From Muricea muricata (Eukaryota; Cnidaria; Anthozoa; Malacalcyonacea; Plexauridae): a DNA stretch of 64,000 nucleotides. This document shows, piece after piece, positions 12,501 through 23,000 of this stretch; the first letter of the stretch is position 1, and every line of letters starts with the position of its first letter. The notes under the pieces are model-generated. The model saw nothing but the letters and a program-made list of their open reading frames with translations. It was not told the origin of the DNA and did not search any database. Location of the stretch: positions 9,394,446 to 9,458,445 of the forward strand of contig OY979727.1 of the NCBI GenBank assembly GCA_963855995.1, written 5' to 3'. The position numbers and the translations under genes were made by a program.

Positions 12501-14427
12501 GTTTTTGTGTTTTTTAGGAATTTCTTTTTTGACTTAAGTCTTGAAATTTTTATATTGAATACAACTTTTTAATTGCTTCAATTTGGCATACGGTGCGATC
12601 TTTGGTGTTAAGCAATTATGGCCGTCCTAGCGTGGAACGTTATGTAGAGCCCTCGGAATAAAATCTAGAAATATCATTACAGTCTTCAAGCAAGTGTGTT
12701 TTGCCTGTAAGATCATGAAGTATGGTTCTTCCCATGTCAACTCGACTGAAGTGACTCCCTCTGCCTGCCATGCATAGCTGCTCTAATTCGCTCTCTCAAG
12801 AAAATTTAAATAGTTGCGTTACAATAAAAAGAGGATATTACACAGCGGTGCGAAGATTTAATTTTCACCGCTCTAACATAAAATTCATATCTTCATACCG
12901 CTGTGTTCTATTTATTGTATGGTCGTATTAACCAGTTGATCTGAAACACGGAAGAGTACTGGCACTAGTTGTCAAATAGAATTCCATTTTCGATCCAAAT
13001 TATCAAATTTTTTATGAAATATGATTTACTTTGTTAAATACAGTTACTAAGTTTCAACAAGTTGTATTAAGGCAAACAAAATATATAAGTCATTAACAAC
13101 AGCAAAATGGATTCCTATTTGGTAGCTATTTCCAGCCCTTATACTCACGGTCAGATCAACTGCAGGATAAAATGCGGTTTATCCAAAACCAGATATATAC
13201 TGTAAGCAGGCATACAGGCATTTTTTAGCTCCGCGTCTTGCACAAAAATAGATCTAAACTAAAACGACCTTGTAATATAAGAATTTTGCTATTCAGAGGA
13301 TTTAGATATGAGCGCCTTCAAATTTGTTCGTGGATCAAGAAAGTTACAAAGAAAAATGTGGTGGCAGAATGTTAAAGTAGGTTAATTTCATCCACATTTG
13401 TTGTCGGGGGTCCTGAAGGAGGTGTTTAATGAATTCAGTTTTTGACGCAGATATGTCATGTACGTGGTCTCTTGTACGTATTGCAGGTGTCACAGAAATT
13501 AAAATTCTGTAAATAATGTAGCTCTAGTGTAGCTCGCCCAGTGTATGCCTAAGTCACCTATTTTGTTTTTCTAAACCAACATTTTCCTTCTAAGCTATTA
13601 AATTTTTTATTTTGAAATCTTCCGCGCGTAAATCGAGCTTTACTTTAACTATTGTAGTATAATAGTTGTTAGTAGAATCATTCTAGTATATTATTGCAAG
13701 TACTGTAATTTGATCGCTATCTATTCCTCGATAGATAGCGAGTAGCGAAACAATCATCTTCCTATAGAGATTTCTTTTAGAAAAAATGCTTGATAATCAA
13801 ATTTTTTGTTGAATATTCCATGTTTGACCTCTGATTCTACTAAAACAATTAGATTACTCGCTCTCGATTTCTATGAGGTGATAGTTGAGTCGGGCTTCGC
13901 CCTCATCAACTATCGCCGCATAGAAATCTCGAGCTCGTAATCTAATTGTTGATTAGTGTAATTGTTAGTGTATATATAATTGCAGAGTTGTAAGGTGACG
14001 TGCCTTGCATGGTCTTTCCTGTCCCGTTCAGCACTCTTCTTTTTGCATAATATATATTTACTATTGTTGATGTTTATATTATAAGTTCGAGGGGGGGGGG
14101 GGGGGGAAGGGAGTAAAATAAGAGCTGAGAGTTGTCTAATTTTTGACTGGAAAAATGGCATTGCATTTAGGATTTATCAGCAGAAAAATAATTGAAATAG
14201 TTATGAGATTAGATATTTGAACAAGGCAAGGAAATATTTGTAATCGGACAATGGGATCTGGTCTAACTGTGGACTGGAACGGGTGTTCGTATTAACTTAG
14301 GAATAAAAATTTCTTGAAAACAGCTGGCGTACAAAATATAAAAACACTATCTTTGCCTTCTTTTTAGCTCAAATTATTGTTTGGATTCATCTTTCTTGCT
14401 TTGATTCTTATTTTAATAGGTGAGTAA
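9586..14427 (+). CDS. VAMP4: VAMP4, trans-Golgi R-SNARE (five exons)
   Basis: Exons 9586-9630, 10552-10598, 11167-11336, 13297-13376 and 14368-14427 join in phase into 133 residues (human about 141). Every junction is GT-AG. The N-terminus carries a dileucine followed by an acidic cluster (ERAFLLVSDSDENEDEE, residues 14-30), the arrangement that sorts VAMP4 to the trans-Golgi network through AP-1. The R-SNARE motif covers about residues 52-108 with the zero-layer arginine at R76 (VLDRGSKLEDLQ). A basic KMWWQN segment (107-112) precedes a single C-terminal membrane anchor (117-131), as in tail-anchored VAMPs. VAMP4 works in endosome-to-Golgi fusion with syntaxin-6/16 and Vti1a (family knowledge). 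The last exon ends GGTGAGTAA: the stop overlaps a perfect splice donor, so a short extra C-terminal exon cannot be excluded. Introns 1, 3 and 4 are otherwise repeat and AT-rich DNA. Confidence 0.93.
9852..9988. mobile_element. 137-bp inverted-repeat element in VAMP4 intron 1, target duplication CTCCCCAGG
   Basis: Ends GGTTGTATAAAA and TTTTTTATGCAACC are inverted copies. CTCCCCAGG stands on both sides (9843-9851 and 9989-9997), an 8-9 bp duplication. The ends resemble those of the element at 15324-15549. Confidence 0.75.
12351..12600. repeat. Dispersed repeat related to 56184-56490
   Basis: Shares GGAATTGAAGCCAA, CTTCTGCGTTTTGAGTT and the following TTTTTAATTG...TTGGCATACGG region with 56184-56490. 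Lies in VAMP4 intron 3; its own mirrored end is not clear. Confidence 0.5.
12841..12905. repeat. 65-bp hairpin
   Basis: CACAGCGGTGCGAAGAT is mirrored by ATCTTCATACCGCTGTG; an inverted repeat in VAMP4 intron 3. Confidence 0.6.
12933..13162. mobile_element. 230-bp inverted-repeat element (copy 1; copy 2 at 28304-28569)
   Basis: Starts CAGTTGATCTGA and ends TCAGATCAACTG. The interior (GTACTGGCACTAGTTGTCAA, then TTTCAACAAGTT and AACAGCAAAATG) is shared with 28304-28569, and a fragment is at about 30430-30580. Located in VAMP4 intron 3. Confidence 0.7.
13845..13949. repeat. 105-bp strong hairpin
   Basis: ACAATTAGATTACTCG at 13845 is mirrored by CGTAATCTAATTGT near 13949. The centre GTCGGGCTTCGCCCTC forms a tight loop with flanking GATAGTTGA/TCAACTATC. 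ACAATTAGATTACTCGC recurs at about 51599. VAMP4 intron 4. Confidence 0.7.
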
Positions 14428-15901
14428 TTCTACCTAGTAGCAAAATTCTGAGACCCACGGAGTTTAAAAATGAGATTTCATGAATTTAGACCAAACAGGT
14501 TTTGTTTAGAAGCTCACAAAAGCGTGCACACGATCTTTCGGATTAGGCTGGTGAGATAAAAAGGAAAAACCGGCTCAAAATTCTTTTTTCAATGCTCAAG
14601 CTCCTGTTAGTGAGCTTGAAATTATTGAATCAATTTAAAAATAACGATTCTAGCTGCAGCTAATTTGTTTTATTTTTAGTTTCATTGGTTATCAAACACA
14701 AGAAGAGTTGATGAGAATTTAGGATCATTGTATTTTTGTTTATATGTGATTAATGACGACGAAAGAACATTGCAAATCCTAATCCTGGAAACATTCTATT
14801 GTAGATTTCGTCCGTGTATACTGCCTAAATGCAGCACTGGAATTTTAAATTGTGCGTTTGCATAAAAAACTCTGTAAACTATGTATAGTTAGAGTGCACA
14901 CAAAACAATGCAGTCTTAAAATGAATGAGGTAATGCAACAAAGGAATTTTTATGCCAAGAAGATAAATTCGGAAAGAGTTTGTGAAAGAACTGCAAGTAG
15001 CGAAATGAAAGGAATTTTTATCGATAATCAACGTAATTGCAGGGAACATGCGTATGCCAATTGTAATATTTTTATTATTATAAAATCTGTCTGAGTCTGT
15101 ACAATTTTTATATCTTTAATTTACATGCACTATATTTGATAATTATCGAAAGCTTTGCGATGATAAACTTACGCGATGTTTCCACAAATTATATTTTAAT
15201 TTGATATTCACCATGTACACATTGAAGGAACTTTATAGTTCCTAATGTAAATGTAACTAGTTACCGTTACAGACTTACAGTTGCTTGAAAAGGTAACGAC
15301 ACTTGTAACTTCCTTATCTGGGGACCGGTTGTGTAAAAGGCGTTTAATGGATAAGCAAAAATTTAAAAGCGATCCTAGTCACCTTGAAAATAATTGAACT
15401 TAAATTTTATCAACTAAATATGTAGTCCTATGCGTAGTTGTTATGTTCCGACCGAAAAGTTAAGTTTGCTTTCAGTCAATAGTTCATAGGCTTGCTTGAT
15501 ATTTCCGACTCATCCACCGTTTAAGCTAAACGCCTTTTATACAACCGGTTTGAGGTTTGAATATTGATGTCTAGTCTTCCAAGATTACCACAAAAAACCC
15601 ATAAACATAGAACGAAGCTTGCACTCATATGCATTGACTGCTAGATCCCACTGAACAAGAACTGATTTTTGTCAATTTAATCAGACATTTCAATAGAAAT
15701 CATTACGTTTTGTAAAATCAAGTATAACCTTGTCTTAACTAGTGACATAAGCACAAGCTAAGCCATAATGCATAAGCGCGACATAAGCAAACTGAAAAGA
15801 AAATTTCTGCTTTGTCTTCTTAAAAGTCTTTGGAAAAGTTATCCTTTGTGATGTAGCTTATGCTTAGCTTATACATATATCGCTAGAGAGGACCAGGCTT
15901 A
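14428..15901. other. Intergenic DNA between VAMP4 and the 121-residue gene
   Basis: Holds 3' flanks of two convergent genes and the element at 15324-15549. The open frame at 14852-15094 has no family features. Confidence 0.5.
15324..15549. mobile_element. 226-bp inverted-repeat element, ends ACCGGTTGT...ACAACCGGT
   Basis: Left end ACCGGTTGTGTAAAAGGCG and right end CGCCTTTTATACAACCGGT are mirrored. No coding capacity. A right-end fragment of the same family is at 5727-5774 and a distant relative at 9852-9988. Confidence 0.75.
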
Positions 15902-16701
15902 TCATGCCAAGGCATTGTATTTCCTCGTTTGGTTTCCAGGGATAAGTTTCCATAGCGACGGCTGCACACGTCGCATCCCAACTTGCGAGATGCGTATTAA
16001 TATGTCATTGTTTGACAGGGATCCAATTCGTTTGTATTGAAAGAATGGTTTATTTAATCCCCAGTTGTATAGCCCTATGCAAACATAGTTAGCGGTCTGC
16101 TTTCCAGACAAATTGCGCAAAGCTAAACACGTTACGCTGTTATGTGCTTACGTTCAGCTGTAAACTGAATACCAATCGAAAATTTCACACTTATAACGAA
16201 AGCATTAGAGGTATTTTACGGGTGAATATCGTCTTACTCATTTCAAGGAACTGTAAAATTTTGTAATACCGTGTGACGTTGTTGTCTTTGACATAAATTT
16301 GCGTCCGAAGTTATCAGGTGACAAATGCCAACAGTGGCTGCCGAGCTTGCATGTATCCGTATGGGCTTTGGAGTATGCTGTAACTTTGTTCAATATCGAA
16401 ACGTTTGCTTGTGACTATTGTGTCCGAACAGTAATTTAACCTTTGACGCTGAATGTTGGAATTTGAGCATCTTCAAATTGGCTTCGTCCGTTCACTGTAG
16501 TAAAATTTTGCTAAATCTACCCGCACAAGAGATTGTCTGATCGTGTTGGTACTTACGTAGCTGGTGACTGTACTGTTTTACTGGTGTGCAAGAGTGGTAT
16601 TTCAAATCAATGCATTCGGTAGGCCGGGCTTTATAGGTAGTTAAATTTGGAATTTTTGATCCGTCCAGACATTGTGATAATCCAACTGTCGCAGTCCCCA
16701 T
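15902..16701 (-). CDS. Unrecognised small protein, 121 residues (probable two-exon gene)
   Basis: Exon 1 runs from the ATG at 16701 to 16557 and ends in a perfect donor (CTAC|GTAAGT). Exon 2 runs from 16122, after TGTTTAG, to the TGA at 15902-15904. The phases agree (1 and 2) and give 121 residues. The product starts MGTATVGLSQCLDG, has KARPTECIDLKYHSC in the middle and a basic, aromatic second half (YVCIGLYNWGLNKPFF, VGMRRVQPSLWKLIPGN). No signal peptide, membrane segment or known motif is visible. The family is not recognised. The ATG lies 340 bp from that of the ARM/FN3 gene on the other strand, so the two probably share a promoter region. The splice fit and amino-acid composition argue for a real gene; a chance pair of frames is the main alternative. 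Confidence 0.45.
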
Positions 16702-17041
16702 TCGACGATTATTCGATGCTAAAAGTTGACCTTACAGCAAAGGACTTCGATTTTGCCATATAGAATATATACCTTTTATATCTTCAGAGAGTTTCAAAAC
16801 GGTGGTATTGTTTCATGCTAAGTATAGCGTTCGTTTGAACAGCCGACTGAAAAATAGATGAGCGTATACATTATACGCCAAACATTTGAAATTTTGTCAT
16901 TGTCAGAACAATAGTGTAATAATTATCGGCGTAATAGTTAACTTGAGAACCAAATATCTGCGGAAGTTCGAATTAAGTTCGTTTAATCAATACATATTGA
17001 TATACATAACGTTCTGTTCGTAACAATACTAAGTTACCGCC
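16702..17041. promoter_or_regulatory. Probable bidirectional promoter region (340 bp)
   Basis: Lies between the divergent start codons at 16701 (-) and 17042 (+). It holds several AT-rich stretches such as TATAGAATATATACC at about 16758; no specific element can be assigned. If both genes are real it is a compact shared promoter. Confidence 0.4.
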
Positions 17042-20000
17042 ATGTTTATGCGTTCGGGACGGAAGTTGGACAAGACGCTGACAAGTTTGTTCAAATTTGA
17101 TAAGAACACATCGGCAACGCTTGATCGATTGGTCGGAGAAATCCACGAGAATAAGGAGTTGTGCAGTTATCAATTTTTAAATCATCCCGGGTCAGATGAT
17201 ATGCTTGCTGGAGTGGTGAAACTTGTCCGCTCACATGATAAGAGGTACAGTACGGGTAATAGTATTCCGAAGACTTGTGTCTATTAATCTTGTGTGGAAA
17301 TCATTCACTTATGCATATTCAAATTTAGACTTGCTACAAGTCGACTCGAATGTGGAAAAAAACTCGAAGAGCGGTACGGCGAACACCAGCTCCCGAGCGA
17401 GAGCGAGGGCTCCCCTCGTTGCGCTAGGGAGCTCGTGTACGCCATATCGCTTTTCGAGTTTTTTTACCACATTCGAGTTGATTTGTACCAAGTCTAATTT
17501 AAATTCAAACGGGAAACATTCGAAAATCGAGCGGTAAACGTTAATTCAGGGAAATAGTTCAACTATGTGGGTCCTCCGGCGATGGAAATCATGCATGATA
17601 CATGTTGAAAATTGAAGCCAGGAATAATGTAGAAGATTTGTCTGCCGGAGGACCTTAGTTGTTGACCTGCTCTGCAAAAGGCACTTCTTTTGTGTGAATT
17701 GTACGATCTCTTGACGTTCAACTATCAAAATAATCACACTTGTTCCCAATCTCTTTCAAACAAGAAACACGCAGGGAGGGAGCTAAAGGGATCTTTGCTG
17801 GACGTTCAATTATCAAAATAATCACACTTGTTCCCAATCGTCTCTTTCAAACAAGAAACACGAAGGGAGGGAGCTGAAGGGAACTTTGCAGGTCCAGACT
17901 CTGGGTAAACAGTCGATTAAATACACTGATTAATCTGTAGTAACTTAGTCGGTGTGTTTAAATACACCGTCGTCTTGCAGCTTCGCTTGAATTGGAAGCT
18001 AGTTTAAAAAGCGGCGACTTAGATCCTTTTGCCTGCAGAGTTTCGACACAGTATCCCAGTCACAGTCGTCTCTTTTCCGGCGTGGTTTATTTTTCAGATG
18101 ACTGCGAATGAGTCGGGTAAGGCTTATGTGTTTCTACGAGTAAAAATGAGAACACACCAGGCGATGCAACGAAAAATTTCATGATGCAGTAAAAAATTTT
18201 ATCGTCCCAGCAAGAGAGTTTGGGCGAAAAGTTCAACCGATTACTCTCGTGTGCGGTATAGGCATTAAAAGAAAACAAGGAATCCAGATACACTGGTTTA
18301 AGAATCCAAACTTTTTCTTCTGCTTTGATTTTATTGGTCTTAATATTGTGAATATCCTGGATGTTTTTTATGTACCGCTGTCATCGTCATTAATAGCTGT
18401 CATTGTCTGAAGATATTTTCATCGTCTTTCTTTAATTTGCTAAAGTGCTTGTAAATGTTTCATAATGCCCCATAACATTTCAAATTTATCTATGTACTTA
18501 TGACAATTATTTCATTTAATTACTTCAATATTGGCTCAAAAATTGCCTTCAGATCATAGGCATTCTCTTAAAATTCGTTTTCATATATTGCTAATCAAAG
18601 AAGCTTAAAAGATTTTGTCCTCTTATTGGAAAAGACTGCATTCTAGTGAGCTTAATCTGACTTTCGTGTATTTACGATTTATCAAAGCAGGAGGTAACGA
18701 ATGAATTAAATTTGTGCACATGCTATTACTAATTTCAGATATTGCATGCTTTCATTTTCAATAATCCCTTTTCAATTGTTAAATTACTTAGCAAGCTTTT
18801 TGTCGGTTAAATTATTCGGTGAGATCCCAATTTAATTGCCAAAATGCGTTGATACGCCTGACTATTTTTGTGTTGGTGTCGTCATAATAAGCCCTCCCCC
18901 CCCCCCCCCCCTCGCTTTTATATACCATTCCAGGCACCTGACTAGGCTATAATTTGCATAATGGAGGCAAGTATTGAATGTTTGCTGACTGGTGTTGAAT
19001 AAATATCATCATATCTTGCCTTGAACGCCAAAATAGTAACAACCCTTTACTCTAGGATAGTTTACCAAAATTTGTGTACCTCATTTTTTAAACAAAACCA
19101 GCTCATGGAACGATAAAATGGGAAACGTTTTACGAAATCTGCCATGTCCTGTAAGATGCCCATCGCCTTACGCAGGGGTGTAGCTTGAACTTTTTCACAG
19201 GGAAGCTATAGATGTAACTTTGAGTTTTACCAACCAACATTCATCTCAACCAGTGAGATCCTATCAAGATTTAGCATCTATTGCATGAATTTTATTTTCC
19301 GCATATAAACCTTATGTAAACTAAAGTTTTATGGTATCTCGTGTTTTGTTTCAGGATAGCGGGCAACGCGTCGTACGTAATAGGATCTCTGGCTGAGACT
19401 GTGTTAGGCTGTAGTAGAATCGTTCGATTGTGCGCCGCATCGACCGAGGAAGAAAGCAGTGAAATTCTTAAAAGTTTAACGTCGTTGTTAGATGTTGCCG
19501 ATACGGACTTGGAAACTGTTCTTAATGCAGCCGGAACGTTGGGAACACTGGTGAGCTGCCAGTTGTTTTTTTTTATTTTCACGCGTAAAACCAGTGTTAG
19601 CCAGTAATAGTCAGGCAGCTTGAAGGAAAAACCCCGCCTTATCGGGGAACAATTCTATTGTGGCTTTATATTGTCTCTATAGACCTAATAAGTGTAATAT
19701 ACCGAATGTTGGCAGCCTTCAAATCACTTGTGAGCTCTACTCCAACGACGTAAATTTACTTGCTTAGTTACTTTAGTAAAAATGCTGCTACTTAAAAATT
19801 GAGGTGTTACTTTTTACCTTTACTCATGTAAAAAATATGAGTAATTTCTGAACACTGCATAGCACGATAAAGGCTAGGGTGTTTAGGCTTGATGAAAACA
19901 CCATTGAACAATGTTTTGCTGCCCACTTTGTTCAATGCTGTTGACAATATTGTTCAGGATTGTTACACCTGATTCAAGATCGACAATGCTGAACAATATT

Positions 20001-23000
20001 GTTGACAACATTGAACAATATGGACAGCAAAACATTGTTCAATCCTGTTTCCATCAAGCGTAAACACGGTCTTCGTTTTTTGCGTGCGGCTAATTTATCT
20101 GAGCTGATCGTAAATAAAGGGCCAGAGACAATTGGTGCATGCCAAATAAGAACCAATTTCCTGTTTTAATCACTTATATAATGTACTATAAAACTTTTTG
20201 AAATGTGTTCATATGTTCGCTACAATGATTTAGGCTGAAGATGAGGATGGCCGATTATGGTTGCTACGCCAGGCCGAGTTGAATGAAACAATCGACAGAA
20301 TATCGACATTGTTATCTTATGAGGATAACTGGGTTGCAAGCAATGCCGCTCTTGTCATCGCAAGGTTGGTTTGGAATAAATATCCGAGAATTTAAGCTGT
20401 GTATATGTGTTGTTGTACAGTTTGTCTAAAAATTACGGAACAAATCAGTGCTTTTACACATGTACACATCTCGTTCAAATTGGTGTGATACATAAGTTAT
20501 GAGAAAACAAATGTTTTGTATCTTTTTTTACGAAAGCTTATAGTAAAGAAGAAAAGGAAAATATTCAAGCTAGAAAGTGAGCTGTTTTTAGAAAGGCCAA
20601 AAAAATTAAAACTAAAAAACTTGAGCTATATGCTACAAAATTGCGAGGCAGGACTTAATAAACATGAAATTTCTTGACAGTTTACATGTAATTCTTTAGA
20701 AATGCGCTCAAAAAGTTACCTCTGCCTTTATTATATAACCCATGCGAGACACTGTTGATGCATTGCCATTGGTTTATATTGTTTTGTAAAAAAGCCTTTA
20801 AACCATGTACAGTTCTATTAACCCTGGTCAAATAAAAGTACTCTTTCGAGTAAAATGTAAATAAATCTTTAACAAACCTCGTCTCATGATTGAAGAGATT
20901 TCCGAGCAATTTCTGTCGCACCCTCGTCAGTGTTTTTTCGCAGCTACAGAAAGTCATCCATCTTTTTCATCTCTGGTTTTCCCTGACGCGCTAATAGTCC
21001 ACTACTCCACTCGCTACTCTGAATGTGCCGTAAACAAAAGCTGCAGTCATACATACGGCCAGAATCATGGCATACAGCTGCCAAAGACAGGAATGCTGAT
21101 AACAACTCAAAACCGCTTCCTCGACAATGTACAATCTTAATAAAGAAAACATAGTATCACCTTATCGTATTTCACAGTGCACATGTATACACGTCATATC
21201 TACAATCCTGGACAAAAATCCTTGGCACACGTAGGGAAAAATCACACATTCATTAGCTTGTATTTAAAGCAACGCACATATATGCCTTCGCTGTTTTCAA
21301 AGCATGATGTTTAGACCCCCCTTCCCCCCACACAATGTTGTGGTAGCGAGTTAGCATTCGCCCAAATCATGTGTTCAACTATAAATGTGTACCGGTTATT
21401 AGATAAACTGAAATTGCTGACATTAGAATGATTCCAATATTTTAAAATTTACTTCCTCACTTTTGCTAATAGAATATACACTAGAAATATGCACTTGAAA
21501 TTACATGTCCTGCTGAAATGTTCCTACGGATAACCACAATTGTATCTATTGTTTGTGGAATCATTTCACGGCCAGTGGGGGCAAGACTTCTGTAGCGAGC
21601 ACCGGTCAGTGTTGACAAAGCTTGTAAATAAATAAAAATAAGCCAACGCGCACTACTCCTGTTATCTTGAAAGTATACGAAAAAGTAATCACGAAATGAG
21701 TGCAGGTACAAGGTCCAAAAATACCGCAACTACTTCCATCTGATTTTTGAGAATCTAATTGACTAATACAGAGGAAAACACCTATAGAGATGCCCTGTTA
21801 GGGTGGGTATCTACTTGCTTGAATGACCAAATTCAGTATGCTATTTGTTGAACATACTGTTTATAACACCATATGTTCAGATTTTTTCTTCTTTTTCTCC
21901 TTTTCATCTCGATGTCCCAATTTGGACATCGTCGACTTTGCACACGTGGCCATTTCAAGACAATATTGTCAGCACCACAACAGGGCCAGCTCAGAAGAAG
22001 CTTTGGATATACTGATTGTGTATGTACTAGCATATTCAGATTCATTGATAATTGTTTAATTATTTAAAAACGTGCCAGATCTTACAATATTTAACTGAAT
22101 TACAATATAATAACTGAATAAAAAATGTATGTAAATTAATATCAGCAGCTAAAAATTTACATTAAAATGTGAAAGGCTAATTGAATGTTGCAATACGTAC
22201 AATTGTGTACTATAAACTCAGGTGTCAGCTGAGAAATTCTGCTACCTTCGAAGGATTAGTCTAGGAATGGTATAAAAGACAGCATGACCATAGTGAAAAG
22301 GACCGGGGTATTGTAATAAAAGTTTGCACACGGATGGCACTCGGATGGCTTCGCACAATTGGCCTCGACAACCCACCAAATGCGGTTGCCTTTCAACAAC
22401 GACATCGAGTTGACTGCCTCAACCTCTGTATCATAACTCCACCACCTCTGGTTCGAAATATAGGGGAGGGTAGAAGCGGCCCCCAGAATCAGACCATCAA
22501 GATATAGTAATCAGACCATCAGACCATCAAGACCATCAAGATATACCAAGATACATCAAGATACACCAAGATACATCAAGACCGAATCAGACCATCAAGA
22601 TATAGTAACACCGATTTGTATATATATACCTCATGCTCTGCTGTTGCAGTGATTGTGGTTGAATTACGACCGGGTAGACACTATTGCCATGCGCACGTGC
22701 ATCCATGTATAGGATGCCGTTATTAACGTGCTGTATAAGTTGTATCATAAACATAAAAATATAATTTGCGTGATCATTTATGGAATCAGCGAACAACATT
22801 TCCATTTATTTAATACTTATCGTCTCTGTAGTGCCTCAGAGTCAGCAATAATGTTGTTCTTCGACATTAGATTTAAATAGTGATCTGTTTAGTTCAATGA
22901 TATATATTGCACGCCTAAAGCTGGGTCATTAAATTTGGAAATGTATGTTTGATCAGAATTTCAAGGTCTTCTCCGAGTATAAGGGAAGGTTGATTTCAAC

